38,023 nt of DNA from a virus: the IMG/VR virus record IMGVR_UViG_3300031839_000243, positions 1 to 38,023 of that record. One strand, 5' to 3'. The stretch's first letter is position 1. Every line of letters starts with the position of its first letter. Shown one piece after another: positions 5,712-11,384 of the stretch. The position numbers and the translations under genes are program-made. The notes beneath the pieces were generated by a model. The model did not search any database and was not told where the DNA came from. It saw only the letters and a program-made list of their open reading frames with translations.

Positions 5712-7079
5712 TCACTCAATTTCTTTCCAATCCTTTTCTATTTCATAAGTTAATTCTTTATCAAATTTTATATCTTTTAATAAAGGTTTTATTTTATTCC
5801 AATCTTCTATAGATGGATAAGAAAAACAATTATCTTTTCTAAACCAATGCTCAATCTTAGTTTTAGCAATATCTGTATTATTAACTAATTCTTTAATTGT
5901 AGTTTGTGATTTAAGATAATCAATAAATTCTAATTTATCTGGTAGGTTAGGTCTATACATAAAAGGTTTATCAAATTGATCTATTAATTCTGGATTATTT
6001 TTTAAAAATTCCATAGCAACATCTGTTGATAAAGTTATTTGAACTCTTTGATTACTATTTCTATTTACTTTTCCTTTTAAAATTTTAGCAGCATAAATCA
6101 TGCTATCTTCATTTGTGTCCATTGAGGTCGGTGTTCGATACATTCTCTGCTTCAATGATTGCTTTTCCAAGTTCTCTTGCGATTTGTGGTACGATTGAGT
6201 TTCCAAGACTTTTGACTCTGTTGGCTCTATCTTTGTCCAATTCATAGGATACCCCATTAGGAACTCCACAAAGTTCGGATTGAGTTTGCCACCAGGTTTT
6301 ATTTTCTGTTGTTGAATCATGTTCCCTATTACTGAAGTCCGATTTTTTTGACTCTGAGGAAATGTTAGATTCTTTGCATCGTTGGTTGTCGGTGTATTGT
6401 AAATTTTGTTCTTCTCCAAGTATATCATTGCATCCGATAGTTTTGCTCCGAATGTCATTTGAGGATTGTTTTTTTTCCGAAGAATAAAACCCCCAGATTT
6501 CGTTTGTTCCACTCTCTCCGATTGCTCCCCTCCTTCTTCGCATCCTACTGTCGGAGTTGGATACATCTGAACAAATGCAGTCAGATTGTGTTGACTTGCT
6601 TTTTTCCAACCTTTCCTTTTTATCAAACTTTCTGCATTTTCTTGACCTGATGCTTTCGGAGTTGGGTACATCTTCACCGCTAGTGGCAGAGGTGTTCCCC
6701 CTTGTTTGTATTTCTTGGTTCTCTCTGATGCCGAATCTTGTGTTGGAGTTGGATACATTACATCCGATAATCCAGATTCTTTTTCTTTGATGCCAAGCAC
6801 CGATGCCTGAAGCTGGTATAATAAGACATTGGACTTCGAAACCTTCTTTTTCCAAGTCAGTTTGCACCTGTCTGAGTACCATGCCTTCTTGGATGTTAAT
6901 AAGACCTTCAACATTTTCGCCAATGAACCATTTTGGTTTACATTCTCTGACGACTCTAATAGTTTCATCCCAGAGGTATCTATCGTCATCTGTTCCTTTT
7001 CTTTTCCCTGCAACTGAGAATGGTTGACATGGGAATCCCCCAGTAACGACATCTGCTTGGTATTTATCTCCTTTGACAT
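5712..7079 (-). CDS. Phage protein read in a second frame of the cytosine methyltransferase, with C-terminal HTH-like domain
   Basis: This 455-aa frame overlaps the methyltransferase gene on the same strand, in the +1 frame, for about 970 bases (6109-7079), then continues alone for about 400. It looks like a true protein. It has CKLTWKKKVSKSNVLLYQLQ, five YPTPT-like or YRTPT/YNTPT repeats, and GGKLNPNFVEFLMGYPMNWT, features of a widespread stand-alone phage family often misnamed DNA methylase. After residue 370 a separate domain (LPDKLEFIDYLKSQTTIKEL, then IAKTKIEHWFRKD and FSYPSIEDW) resembles the HTH-like tail of phage methyltransferases. The N-terminal start is uncertain. Its function may be to assist DNA modification. 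Confidence 0.68.
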   Translation of the reverse strand: MSKEINTKQMSLLGDSHVNHSQLQGKEKEQMTIDTSGMKLLESSENVNQNGSLAKMLKVLLTSKKAWYSDRCKLTWKKKVSKSNVLLYQLQASVLGIKEKESGLSDVMYPTPTQDSASERTKKYKQGGTPLPLAVKMYPTPKASGQENAESLIKRKGWKKASQHNLTAFVQMYPTPTVGCEEGGEQSERVEQTKSGGFILRKKNNPQMTFGAKLSDAMIYLEKNKIYNTPTTNDAKNLTFPQSQKNRTSVIGNMIQQQKIKPGGKLNPNFVEFLMGYPMNWTKIEPTESKVLETQSYHKSQENLEKQSLKQRMYRTPTSMDTNEDSMIYAAKILKGKVNRNSNQRVQITLSTDVAMEFLKNNPELIDQFDKPFMYRPNLPDKLEFIDYLKSQTTIKELVNNTDIAKTKIEHWFRKDNCFSYPSIEDWNKIKPLLKDIKFDKELTYEIEKDWKEIE

Positions 7080-7254
7080 TTCTTATTTCTCCTTCGATTG
7101 GTATGTTTTTAAAATTCTTTTGCAAGACCTTTTTACAAAATTGGTCTTTCTCACAAAAAGCAATTGTTTCAAAGTGTCCGGTAGATTCTAAACCTAATGA
7201 AAATCCACCGATACCACTAAATAAGTCTAAGACCTTTAGTTTAGTTTGTTGCAT
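6109..7254 (-). CDS. dcm: DNA (cytosine-5)-methyltransferase
   Basis: The 381-aa protein (from ATG 7254) carries the C5-MTase motifs in order. Motif I is DLFSGIGGFSLGLE (residues 10-23). Motif IV is GGFPCQPFSVAG with catalytic Cys76. ENVEGL (from Glu113) is motif VI and QRKRIWII is motif VIII. The C-terminal NRVKSLGNSIVPQIARELG is motifs IX-X. Between VIII and IX is a polar, low-complexity region with VSNSN, VPNSE and VSNSD repeats, which is the part also read in the other frame. It methylates cytosine in DNA, probably to protect phage DNA from host restriction. A TTG start at 7275 would add seven residues. Confidence 0.92.
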   Translation of the reverse strand: MQQTKLKVLDLFSGIGGFSLGLESTGHFETIAFCEKDQFCKKVLQKNFKNIPIEGEIRNVKGDKYQADVVTGGFPCQPFSVAGKRKGTDDDRYLWDETIRVVRECKPKWFIGENVEGLINIQEGMVLRQVQTDLEKEGFEVQCLIIPASGIGAWHQRKRIWIIGCNVSNSNTRFGIRENQEIQTRGNTSATSGEDVPNSESIRSRKCRKFDKKERLEKSKSTQSDCICSDVSNSDSRMRRRRGAIGESGTNEIWGFYSSEKKQSSNDIRSKTIGCNDILGEEQNLQYTDNQRCKESNISSESKKSDFSNREHDSTTENKTWWQTQSELCGVPNGVSYELDKDRANRVKSLGNSIVPQIARELGKAIIEAENVSNTDLNGHK

Positions 7255-7303
7255 AATAAAAAATAAATAGAGCAATCTCTATTGCGATAATTGTTTCAAG
7301 CAT
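7241..7303 (-). CDS. Possible 20-aa membrane peptide
   Basis: This tiny frame encodes MLETIIAIEIALFIFYYATN, a single hydrophobic helix. A good ribosome site (AAAGGAAC) lies 7 bases before its ATG. It spans the end of the 56-aa gene and the first codons of the methyltransferase, so its translation could couple the two. The length is too short for homology evidence. I call it from the ribosome site and composition only. Confidence 0.4.
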   Translation of the reverse strand: MLETIIAIEIALFIFYYATN

Positions 7304-7449
7304 TGTAATTGTTCCTTTGGTTTGAGGTTTTTAATTCTGTTCCAAGTAACACCATTGATAGACCTAGATCCCTCAATGATGTTCTTGAAAGTTTGAATAA
7401 ATAGTTTTTCTTTTTCAATCTCAGTTGAGAGTTTTATTTTTTCTTTCAT
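7279..7449 (-). CDS. 56-aa basic helical protein, unknown
   Basis: The frame begins MKEKIKLSTEIEKEKLFIQT and continues with a predicted second helix (GVTWNRIKNLKPKEQLQCL), ending at TAG 7279-7281. It is Lys-rich and lies between the 62-aa gene (28-base overlap) and the methyltransferase. The continuity of the tightly packed unit supports it. No family is recognised. Confidence 0.6.
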   Translation of the reverse strand: MKEKIKLSTEIEKEKLFIQTFKNIIEGSRSINGVTWNRIKNLKPKEQLQCLKQLSQ

Positions 7450-7609
7450 TAATATTCTTTTTTAATTGGTCTAATTTCTTGCTCCAAATACTTTCCCAAC
7501 CTTTAGGACAGTTCCATTTCATATATTCTAAGTTCCTTATTCTCCTTTTATCCCTTAAAGCTATATTAAAATCATAGATCAAAGGCAATCCAAATTTATT
7601 TCTTGTCAT
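7421..7609 (-). CDS. 62-aa basic protein, unknown
   Basis: The product (MTRNKFGLPLIYDFNIALRD...) is basic and aromatic, with WNCPKGWESIWSKKLDQL near the centre. Its ATG shares a base with the stop of the gene upstream (TAATG), as expected for coupled genes. Function is unknown. Confidence 0.6.
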   Translation of the reverse strand: MTRNKFGLPLIYDFNIALRDKRRIRNLEYMKWNCPKGWESIWSKKLDQLKKNINERKNKTLN

Positions 7610-7836
7610 TATTTTACCAATATTGTTTTAGTTTTTCTACCAAACATCCATGCACTAACCATTGGAGGATCTGTCAAGCCATCCATAGAGTCTATATATA
7701 CAGTCAAATCACCAGAATTTGTTTTAACTGTTACATAGCAACTACCTTTAGTTCTTGCATCTAACTTAATTCCTTTGGCATATTTATTTTCAAATTTATG
7801 TTTTTTTCTATATGCTAGTTCTTCTTTTCTGTTCAT
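7609..7836 (-). CDS. 75-aa protein, unknown
   Basis: The protein has a charged N terminus (MNRKEELAYRKKHKFENKYA). A strand-rich remainder follows (GSCYVTVKTNSGDLTVYIDS, then PPMVSAWMFGRKTKTILV), probably a small beta fold. It overlaps both neighbours by a few bases. The family is not recognised. Confidence 0.65.
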   Translation of the reverse strand: MNRKEELAYRKKHKFENKYAKGIKLDARTKGSCYVTVKTNSGDLTVYIDSMDGLTDPPMVSAWMFGRKTKTILVK

Positions 7837-8009
7837 TTATCCCTCTTTATAAATTTAACTATATTATTAAAGTATTTTTTAGGTAAAGGTAAAATAACCT
7901 CCTTTTTCCTAATCTCTGCGTCTTCCATATCCATGAAACTAAAAAACTTCTTTCCTGGATTTCTTTGTTCTAGGTCTTCTGTTATTGATTTAAAATCTTT
8001 AGCTTTCAT
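7833..8009 (-). CDS. 58-aa protein, unknown
   Basis: This short frame starts at ATG 8009 after a GGGAGC ribosome site and stops with TGA overlapping the next ATG. The sequence starts MKAKDFKSITEDLEQRNPGK, is charged and probably helical, and ends in a basic segment (KKYFNNIVKFIKRDK). It fills the gap between two accepted genes exactly, with overlaps at both ends. Function is unknown. Confidence 0.62.
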   Translation of the reverse strand: MKAKDFKSITEDLEQRNPGKKFFSFMDMEDAEIRKKEVILPLPKKYFNNIVKFIKRDK

Positions 8010-8335
8010 TATGCTCCCTTATTTTTAATCATTTTTTTGACTTTATTAGTAGTAAATAAATTAACAACATTAACACCATTAATATTGTTAAACTTTTGGA
8101 CACCTTTAAAAATACAAGGTCGTTTTTTTATAAAATTACCTTTTGCATTAAAGTAATTTTTATCCCAAAAATAATCATATTTATTTTCAACCTCATTAAA
8201 TATAAATATATTATTATTACTTTTAACAACTCTAACAAAAGCATAATTATATTTATGCCTAGTATTTCTTTTGCTAATAGTTTTTCCATTAAGTTTGATA
8301 ATATATTTATTGTTATATTTTTTATTCACTCTCAT
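8009..8335 (-). CDS. Asn/Lys-rich basic protein, unknown
   Basis: The 108-aa product is unusually rich in Asn, Lys and Tyr (MRVNKKYNNKYIIKLNGKT...). It is strongly basic and contains strands such as YAFVRVVKSNNNIFIFNEV. The gene is more AT-rich than its neighbours. A good ribosome site (GGAAGG) precedes the ATG. Such proteins can bind nucleic acid, but no motif is recognised. An 80-base structured gap separates it from the gene upstream. Confidence 0.6.
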   Translation of the reverse strand: MRVNKKYNNKYIIKLNGKTISKRNTRHKYNYAFVRVVKSNNNIFIFNEVENKYDYFWDKNYFNAKGNFIKKRPCIFKGVQKFNNINGVNVVNLFTTNKVKKMIKNKGA

Positions 8336-8354
8336 ATTACCTTCCTTTTAGTTT

Positions 8355-8405
8355 CTGATCTCATCAGTTGAGGAGTAACCTCAAGACAAGGGGGATTGCT
8401 CCCCC
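8355..8405. promoter_or_regulatory. Three tandem small hairpins in an intergenic gap
   Basis: Within the 80-base gap are three perfect inverted repeats in a row: CTGAT-CTC-ATCAG (8355-8367), TGAGG-AGTAA-CCTCA (8369-8383) and GGGGGA-TTGC-TCCCCC (8390-8405). The G/C-rich hairpin is striking in this AT-rich genome. On the minus strand it directly follows the stop codon of the 166-aa gene, so it may act as a terminator/attenuator, processing site or mRNA stabiliser. There is no T-run after it, so a classical terminator is less likely. Confidence 0.55.
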
Positions 8406-8415
8406 AAGTTTCGAT

Positions 8416-8916
8416 CTATGCAGCTTTTTCCTTTGGTTCAAATCCTAATATTACATTAGCCATAAAATCCCAGTAATTAGCTGCAACTTTATCTTTTAAC
8501 TTTTCGCTAGGGTTAGGATCTATTGAACCCATTTTGACAGCTAGATCAACGATTGCATCATTATAATATTCAATATCTAATGCCAGACCAGATAACCATT
8601 CACTCATAGCTTTGAACTTTCCAACTCTTTCAATATTCCAACCATATTCAGAATTGAAACGATTAAAAATATAATTAATCTTGTCTTGCTCTGTAGTGAT
8701 TGCTTTACCTTCTAAGTCTTCTTCTATAGTTGATAGAATATAATTTTTATAATTCTTTTTATATTCTGTGTGGTGTAGTTTTCCCCCTTTCTTAATATTC
8801 CACTCATTAGATAAATCTAAATGATTTATAACCCAATGCCTAGCTTCAGACTCATTAGGAAATTGTTTTGTATAATTCTCTGAATTTTTATTATTAGTTA
8901 TTAAGTAAGTGTTCAT
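8416..8916 (-). CDS. First gene of the leftward arm, unknown protein
   Basis: The protein has 166 aa from ATG 8916, with AAGGAAA in front; a frame to 8946 lacks this. The N-terminal part (YLITNNKNSENYTKQFPNES, then ARHWVINHL) and the middle (DKINYIFNRFNSEYGWNIER) are mixed helix and strand. The C terminus is helical (KVAANYWDFMANVILGF). It is the first product made from the leftward promoter, a position often used for host-takeover or anti-defence proteins; that is inference from position only. No family is recognised. Confidence 0.7.
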   Translation of the reverse strand: MNTYLITNNKNSENYTKQFPNESEARHWVINHLDLSNEWNIKKGGKLHHTEYKKNYKNYILSTIEEDLEGKAITTEQDKINYIFNRFNSEYGWNIERVGKFKAMSEWLSGLALDIEYYNDAIVDLAVKMGSIDPNPSEKLKDKVAANYWDFMANVILGFEPKEKAA

Positions 8917-8952
8917 AGTTTCCTTTCTATTTGATTCGTTGAACATATATCT

Positions 8953-8979
8953 TGTATAACTTCTGTTCTATATTGTCAA
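8953..8979 (-). promoter_or_regulatory. Leftward early promoter
   Basis: Reading leftward, a perfect TTGACA (8979-8974) is followed after 15 bases by TATACA (8958-8953), with a further AT-rich stretch just downstream. It lies about 37 bases ahead of the first leftward start codon. No other strong candidate is seen in the divergent region. The 15-base spacer is short; TACAAG at 17 bases is an alternative -10. Confidence 0.55.
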
Positions 8980-9011
8980 CTATTAAACTCTAAGATTGTA
9001 GAAATATTTAT

Positions 9012-9040
9012 GTTCGCTGAATGTTCTTATTGATTATAAT
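9012..9040 (+). promoter_or_regulatory. Rightward promoter with an alphaproteobacterial-type SOS box
   Basis: A consensus -10 (TATAAT, 9035-9040) lies 43 bases before the first rightward ATG. Where its -35 should be there is GTTCGCTGAATGTTC (9012-9026), an exact GTTC-N7-GTTC direct repeat, which is the known LexA operator form in alphaproteobacteria. Binding there would block the promoter. The phage also encodes a LexA-type DNA-binding domain (1744-1980). The element itself is seen; regulation by host LexA or the phage protein is inferred. Confidence 0.6.
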
Positions 9041-9082
9041 ATGATTGAGTATTAAACACTTACCCTTAAAGGAAAGGATTTT

Positions 9083-9472
9083 ATGACTACAAAAGGATTT
9101 ACCCAAGTCCCAAATCAATTGATTATCGATGAGAGGTTGAGCAAAGAGGCTAAAGCCTTATTTATCTATTTAAGGTATTTATCGCCTAAATTTAGAAATT
9201 TAAGAAATGCCACATTATTGACAAAATTGGATATTTGTTTATCCACATTACAAAAAGCCAAAAATGAGCTAATTAAAGAAGGTTATCTAGTTATCCACAG
9301 AAAACCCTCATCTAACTATTATGAGCTTAGACTAAGTAAAAAATACTCAGGGGATAAAGTATTAAATAAGCAAGAGACTAAGTATAATTTACTTAGTATT
9401 AAGAATAACAATACTATGTATAACAACACTATGTATAACAAAGGGTTCAAAGGATTTAAAAAAATTAAATAA
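9083..9472 (+). CDS. Winged-helix protein (HTH_36-like), candidate replication initiator
   Basis: The 129-aa protein starts TTKGFTQVPNQLIIDERLSK and continues with an HTH (EAKALFIYLRYLS, then TLLTKLDICLSTLQKAKNEL) and a wing (GYLVIHRKPSSNYYELRLS). This matches the HTH_36 group found at the start of phage replication proteins. The Asn-rich tail is encoded by tandem DNA repeats (9326-9442), which could be its own binding site, as with lambda O. AAAGGAAAGG precedes the ATG. It is the first gene of the rightward arm and may instead be a transcription regulator. Confidence 0.68.
   Translation: MTTKGFTQVPNQLIIDERLSKEAKALFIYLRYLSPKFRNLRNATLLTKLDICLSTLQKAKNELIKEGYLVIHRKPSSNYYELRLSKKYSGDKVLNKQETKYNLLSIKNNNTMYNNTMYNKGFKGFKKIK
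9326..9442. repeat. Iteron-like repeat cluster inside the winged-helix gene, candidate origin
   Basis: ACTAAGTA occurs at 9331-9338 and 9377-9384 and inverted at 9390-9397. The last two form the perfect inverted repeat CTAAGTATAATTTACTTAG (9378-9396), and CTTAG-A-CTAAG lies at 9326-9336. Directly after come two 15-base tandem units, ATAACAATACTATGT (9405-9419) and ATAACAACACTATGT (9420-9434), plus a half unit. Such clusters in the 3' half of an initiator gene are typical of phage origins. Function is inferred. Confidence 0.5.
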
Positions 9473-9756
9473 TGGATGATAAATACTATTATAATGGTGA
9501 ACCTTTGCAGCTAAGTTATAAAAATGATTACAGCATGGGGGACAAGGTTGAAATAGTTAGACAGATAGAAAACGATTTTAAAAGTGGGATGCTGTCCTGG
9601 AGTCAGATGTTTTGGATTGTTGAGAATAAAGCCTTTGGAGCTTGGACTTGCCAAAATATCATAGATAAATTGATGTTCTCCGGTAAATTAAAAGTAAACC
9701 CCTTAACACTTGACAAGCGAACATTTAACACAATTAGAAAGCCTTTTGATTTGTAA
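9472..9756 (+). CDS. 94-aa protein, unknown
   Basis: The ATG shares bases with the stop of the winged-helix gene (TAATG), so the two are coupled. The protein has an acidic, aromatic N terminus (MDDKYYYNGEPLQLSYKNDY). A helical middle follows (DKVEIVRQIENDFKSG, then WSQMFWIVENKAF), and the C terminus is basic. Coupling to a possible initiator suggests a replication partner, without direct evidence. Confidence 0.62.
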   Translation: MDDKYYYNGEPLQLSYKNDYSMGDKVEIVRQIENDFKSGMLSWSQMFWIVENKAFGAWTCQNIIDKLMFSGKLKVNPLTLDKRTFNTIRKPFDL

Positions 9757-9838
9757 TTTACTATATATTGTGCTAATAGATTAACTGGCTACTAGCTCCC
9801 TCTTTTAGTTGTTTTTAGCCTATTAAGTTAATTAACTA

Positions 9839-9887
9839 GTGAGTCTTTCAGATACCTTTCTTTCTTTCCTTAAACTGGAGGACTCAC
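9839..9887 (+). promoter_or_regulatory. Long stem-loop ahead of the terminase genes
   Basis: The arms GTGAGTCTTTCAG (9839-9851) and CTGGAGGACTCAC (9875-9887) can form a 13-bp stem with two G-U pairs around a 23-base pyrimidine-rich loop. The 3' arm contains GGAGGA, a strong ribosome-binding sequence, but the nearest ATG is about 30 bases further on. Upstream (9781-9839) other inverted repeats are present, including the 12-base palindrome AGTTAATTAACT. The 156-base gap has no gene. Possible roles are terminator, translational control of terminase, or packaging recognition site. Confidence 0.55.
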
Positions 9888-9912
9888 ACTAATTTAGAAT
9901 TATTATAAAGTA

Positions 9913-10335
9913 ATGGCTGGAAGACCTAGAAAACTAAATAAAAAACTTGAAGAAAAGATCCTTGAATTATTAGCTGATGGTTTAACCATTAGACAAGTAT
10001 TTGAAAAACCTGAAATAGATTATACTTGGCAATCATTTAGAAATGAGTTGGTTAAATCTGATGAGCTGATGCAAAAATATAATCAAGCCAAACAATTAGC
10101 AATTGATTTGGAATTATCTAATTTGAAAGACAAAAGACTAGAACTTGAAGCAAAGATTGAATCTGGAATAATAGACGCTAAAGCCGGTCAGAACCTGGTT
10201 AATCTTTTTAAACTAACTATTGCATCATCTCAGTGGTCAGCTGCTAAGATTTCACCTAAAAAATTCGGAAAAGCAGCCGAATTAACTATAAAAGGTGATG
10301 ATAAACAACCATTAAACATTACTTGGAGCAAATAA
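9913..10335 (+). CDS. terS: Terminase small subunit
   Basis: The 140-aa protein begins AGRPRKLNKKLEEKILELLA and carries an HTH (GLTIRQVFEKPEIDYTWQSF), then a long helix (AKQLAIDLELSNLKDKRLEL) for ring assembly, as in Sf6/P22-type small terminases. It recognises phage DNA for packaging together with the large subunit at 11385. There is no close ribosome site, which is unusual here. A GGAGGA sits 31 bases upstream in a stem. Confidence 0.82.
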   Translation: MAGRPRKLNKKLEEKILELLADGLTIRQVFEKPEIDYTWQSFRNELVKSDELMQKYNQAKQLAIDLELSNLKDKRLELEAKIESGIIDAKAGQNLVNLFKLTIASSQWSAAKISPKKFGKAAELTIKGDDKQPLNITWSK

Positions 10336-10338
10336 ACT

Positions 10339-10467
10339 ATGAATTATTTAGGTCTTAAATCTTTTAAAAGTGTTGATTTTATTAGTTTAAAGGTATTATT
10401 TGCACACATAAAAAGCAGATCATACATACAAGGTGTTGCAAAATTATCACAAAAGGAGAACAATTAG
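10339..10467 (+). CDS. Possible 42-aa basic peptide
   Basis: The frame opens MNYLGLKSFKSVDFISLKVL and stops at TAG 10465-10467. GGAGC lies ahead of the ATG. It is basic with an amphipathic first half. It directly follows TerS, but no homology is evident. It could be real or chance in an AT-rich gap. Confidence 0.4.
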   Translation: MNYLGLKSFKSVDFISLKVLFAHIKSRSYIQGVAKLSQKENN

Positions 10468-10654
10468 CGAACTTTCTGATAACGATTAATTATCGGAACA
10501 TTACTAGTGATAACGCATAACTTATTGATATAAAATTTATGGTTGTAACTAGTTAGTTATTGGTTTTGAATTGCTAAATATGGGGGGTTTTTTGATTGGT
10601 GGCACCTTATTTTGTGTTACCGGTTAAATTAAAATTAATGTATGCTACAAACAC
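10468..10654. other. Non-coding gap with small inverted repeats
   Basis: This 187-base stretch has no convincing gene. It holds a 7-bp stem CTGATAA/TTATCGG near 10476-10496, several TAACTAGTTA-like repeats, a GGGGGG-TTTTTT run near 10580, and GGTGGCACC further on. The G-run followed by T-run lacks a pairing C-arm nearby, so it is not a normal terminator. A promoter for the two following small genes may lie here. Confidence 0.4.
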
Positions 10655-10840
10655 ATGGACGATAGATTTCTAAAAACAATAATCTTCATTATGAAAGATA
10701 AAACGACAAAAAAACCAATTGTGATTACACATTTTCAAGGTTTTAAAACAAACGATGAAGCTGAAGACTTTTCTGAGTTCTTAAGAACACAATTTATTTT
10801 GCCAGACGATTATCCTGATGCAAATACAACTATACATTGA
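10655..10840 (+). CDS. 61-aa protein, unknown
   Basis: The product is a small acidic protein (MDDRFLKTIIFIMKDKTTKK, then a helix EAEDFSEFLRTQF). Its TGA stop directly touches the ATG of the methyltransferase frame that follows, so the two would be coupled. Function is unknown. Confidence 0.58.
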   Translation: MDDRFLKTIIFIMKDKTTKKPIVITHFQGFKTNDEAEDFSEFLRTQFILPDDYPDANTTIH

Positions 10841-11368
10841 ATGATATTTCCTAAAAAAAAATACGATATTATTGTTATTGATCCACCATGAAAGATAAAA
10901 AAGGTAACTCATAAAACAAGACCTAATCAGGTTAATATGGATTATCCTTTAATGGAATTAGATGAAATTAAACAAATGCCAATAAAAAGTTTGGCAAAAG
11001 ACAAGTGCTGGGTTTTCCTTTGGACAACACAAAAATACTTGTTCGATGCAAAAACTGTTTTAGAAAATTGGGGTTTTAATTTTTTGTGTATGGGAGTTTG
11101 GGAAAAAACATTTGGAAAGTCAGCTGGGATGCCTTTATTTGGTTTTAGATGGAACGCAGAATTTATATTAATAGGTTATAATAAAAAACCTGATTTATGG
11201 ATTAAAGGAAAACCATTAATACCATTATGTTTTCAAGCAGAAAATATTAGACATTCTCAAAAACCAGATAAATTTTATAAAATGATTGAACCTTTGGGAA
11301 ATGATAGAATTGACATTTTTGCTAGACAAAAAAGAAAAGGTTGGGATGTTTGGGGAAATGAAGTATAG
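10841..11368 (+). pseudogene. MT-A70-like adenine methyltransferase interrupted by an in-frame TGA in its catalytic motif
   Basis: One reading frame runs from ATG 10841 to 11368 with a single internal stop, TGA at 10889-10891. The residues before it read YDIIVIDPP, so the stop replaces the Trp of DPPW, the catalytic motif of MT-A70 N6-adenine methyltransferases; TGG to TGA is one transition. The rest is intact and typical: CWVFLWTTQKYLFDAKTVLE, FRWNAEFILIGYNKKP and SQKPDKFYKMIEP. Downstream translation could restart at ATG 10937 (143 aa), but that product lacks the catalytic motif. UGA cannot mean Trp genome-wide, since all other long genes are TGA-free. Readthrough, a recent mutation, or a sequencing variant remain possible. 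Confidence 0.8.
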
Positions 11369-11384
11369 GGGGTTTTGATATAAT

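Noticed and set aside
6459-7270. Several plus-strand frames opposite the methyltransferase
   Set aside because: They lie on the strand opposite to two overlapping genes, have no ribosome sites and no recognisable motifs; they are by-products of constrained coding on the other strand.
8096-8371. Plus-strand 91-aa frame opposite the Asn/Lys-rich gene
   Set aside because: Phe/Ile-rich composition is the mirror of the Lys/Asn-rich gene; it opposes the direction of the unit and has no ribosome site.
10575-10592. Intrinsic terminator at GGGGGGTTTTTT
   Set aside because: There is a T-run but no matching C-rich arm directly upstream, so no stem can form.
10889-10891. Genome-wide recoding of UGA as Trp (code 4)
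   Set aside because: All other long genes are open without internal TGA, use TGG for Trp, and several end with TGA in tight ATGA overlaps; only this one codon would need recoding.
10889-10891. Selenocysteine at the TGA
   Set aside because: The family has Trp at this position in DPPW and no selenocysteine machinery or clear SECIS-like stem directly downstream was seen.
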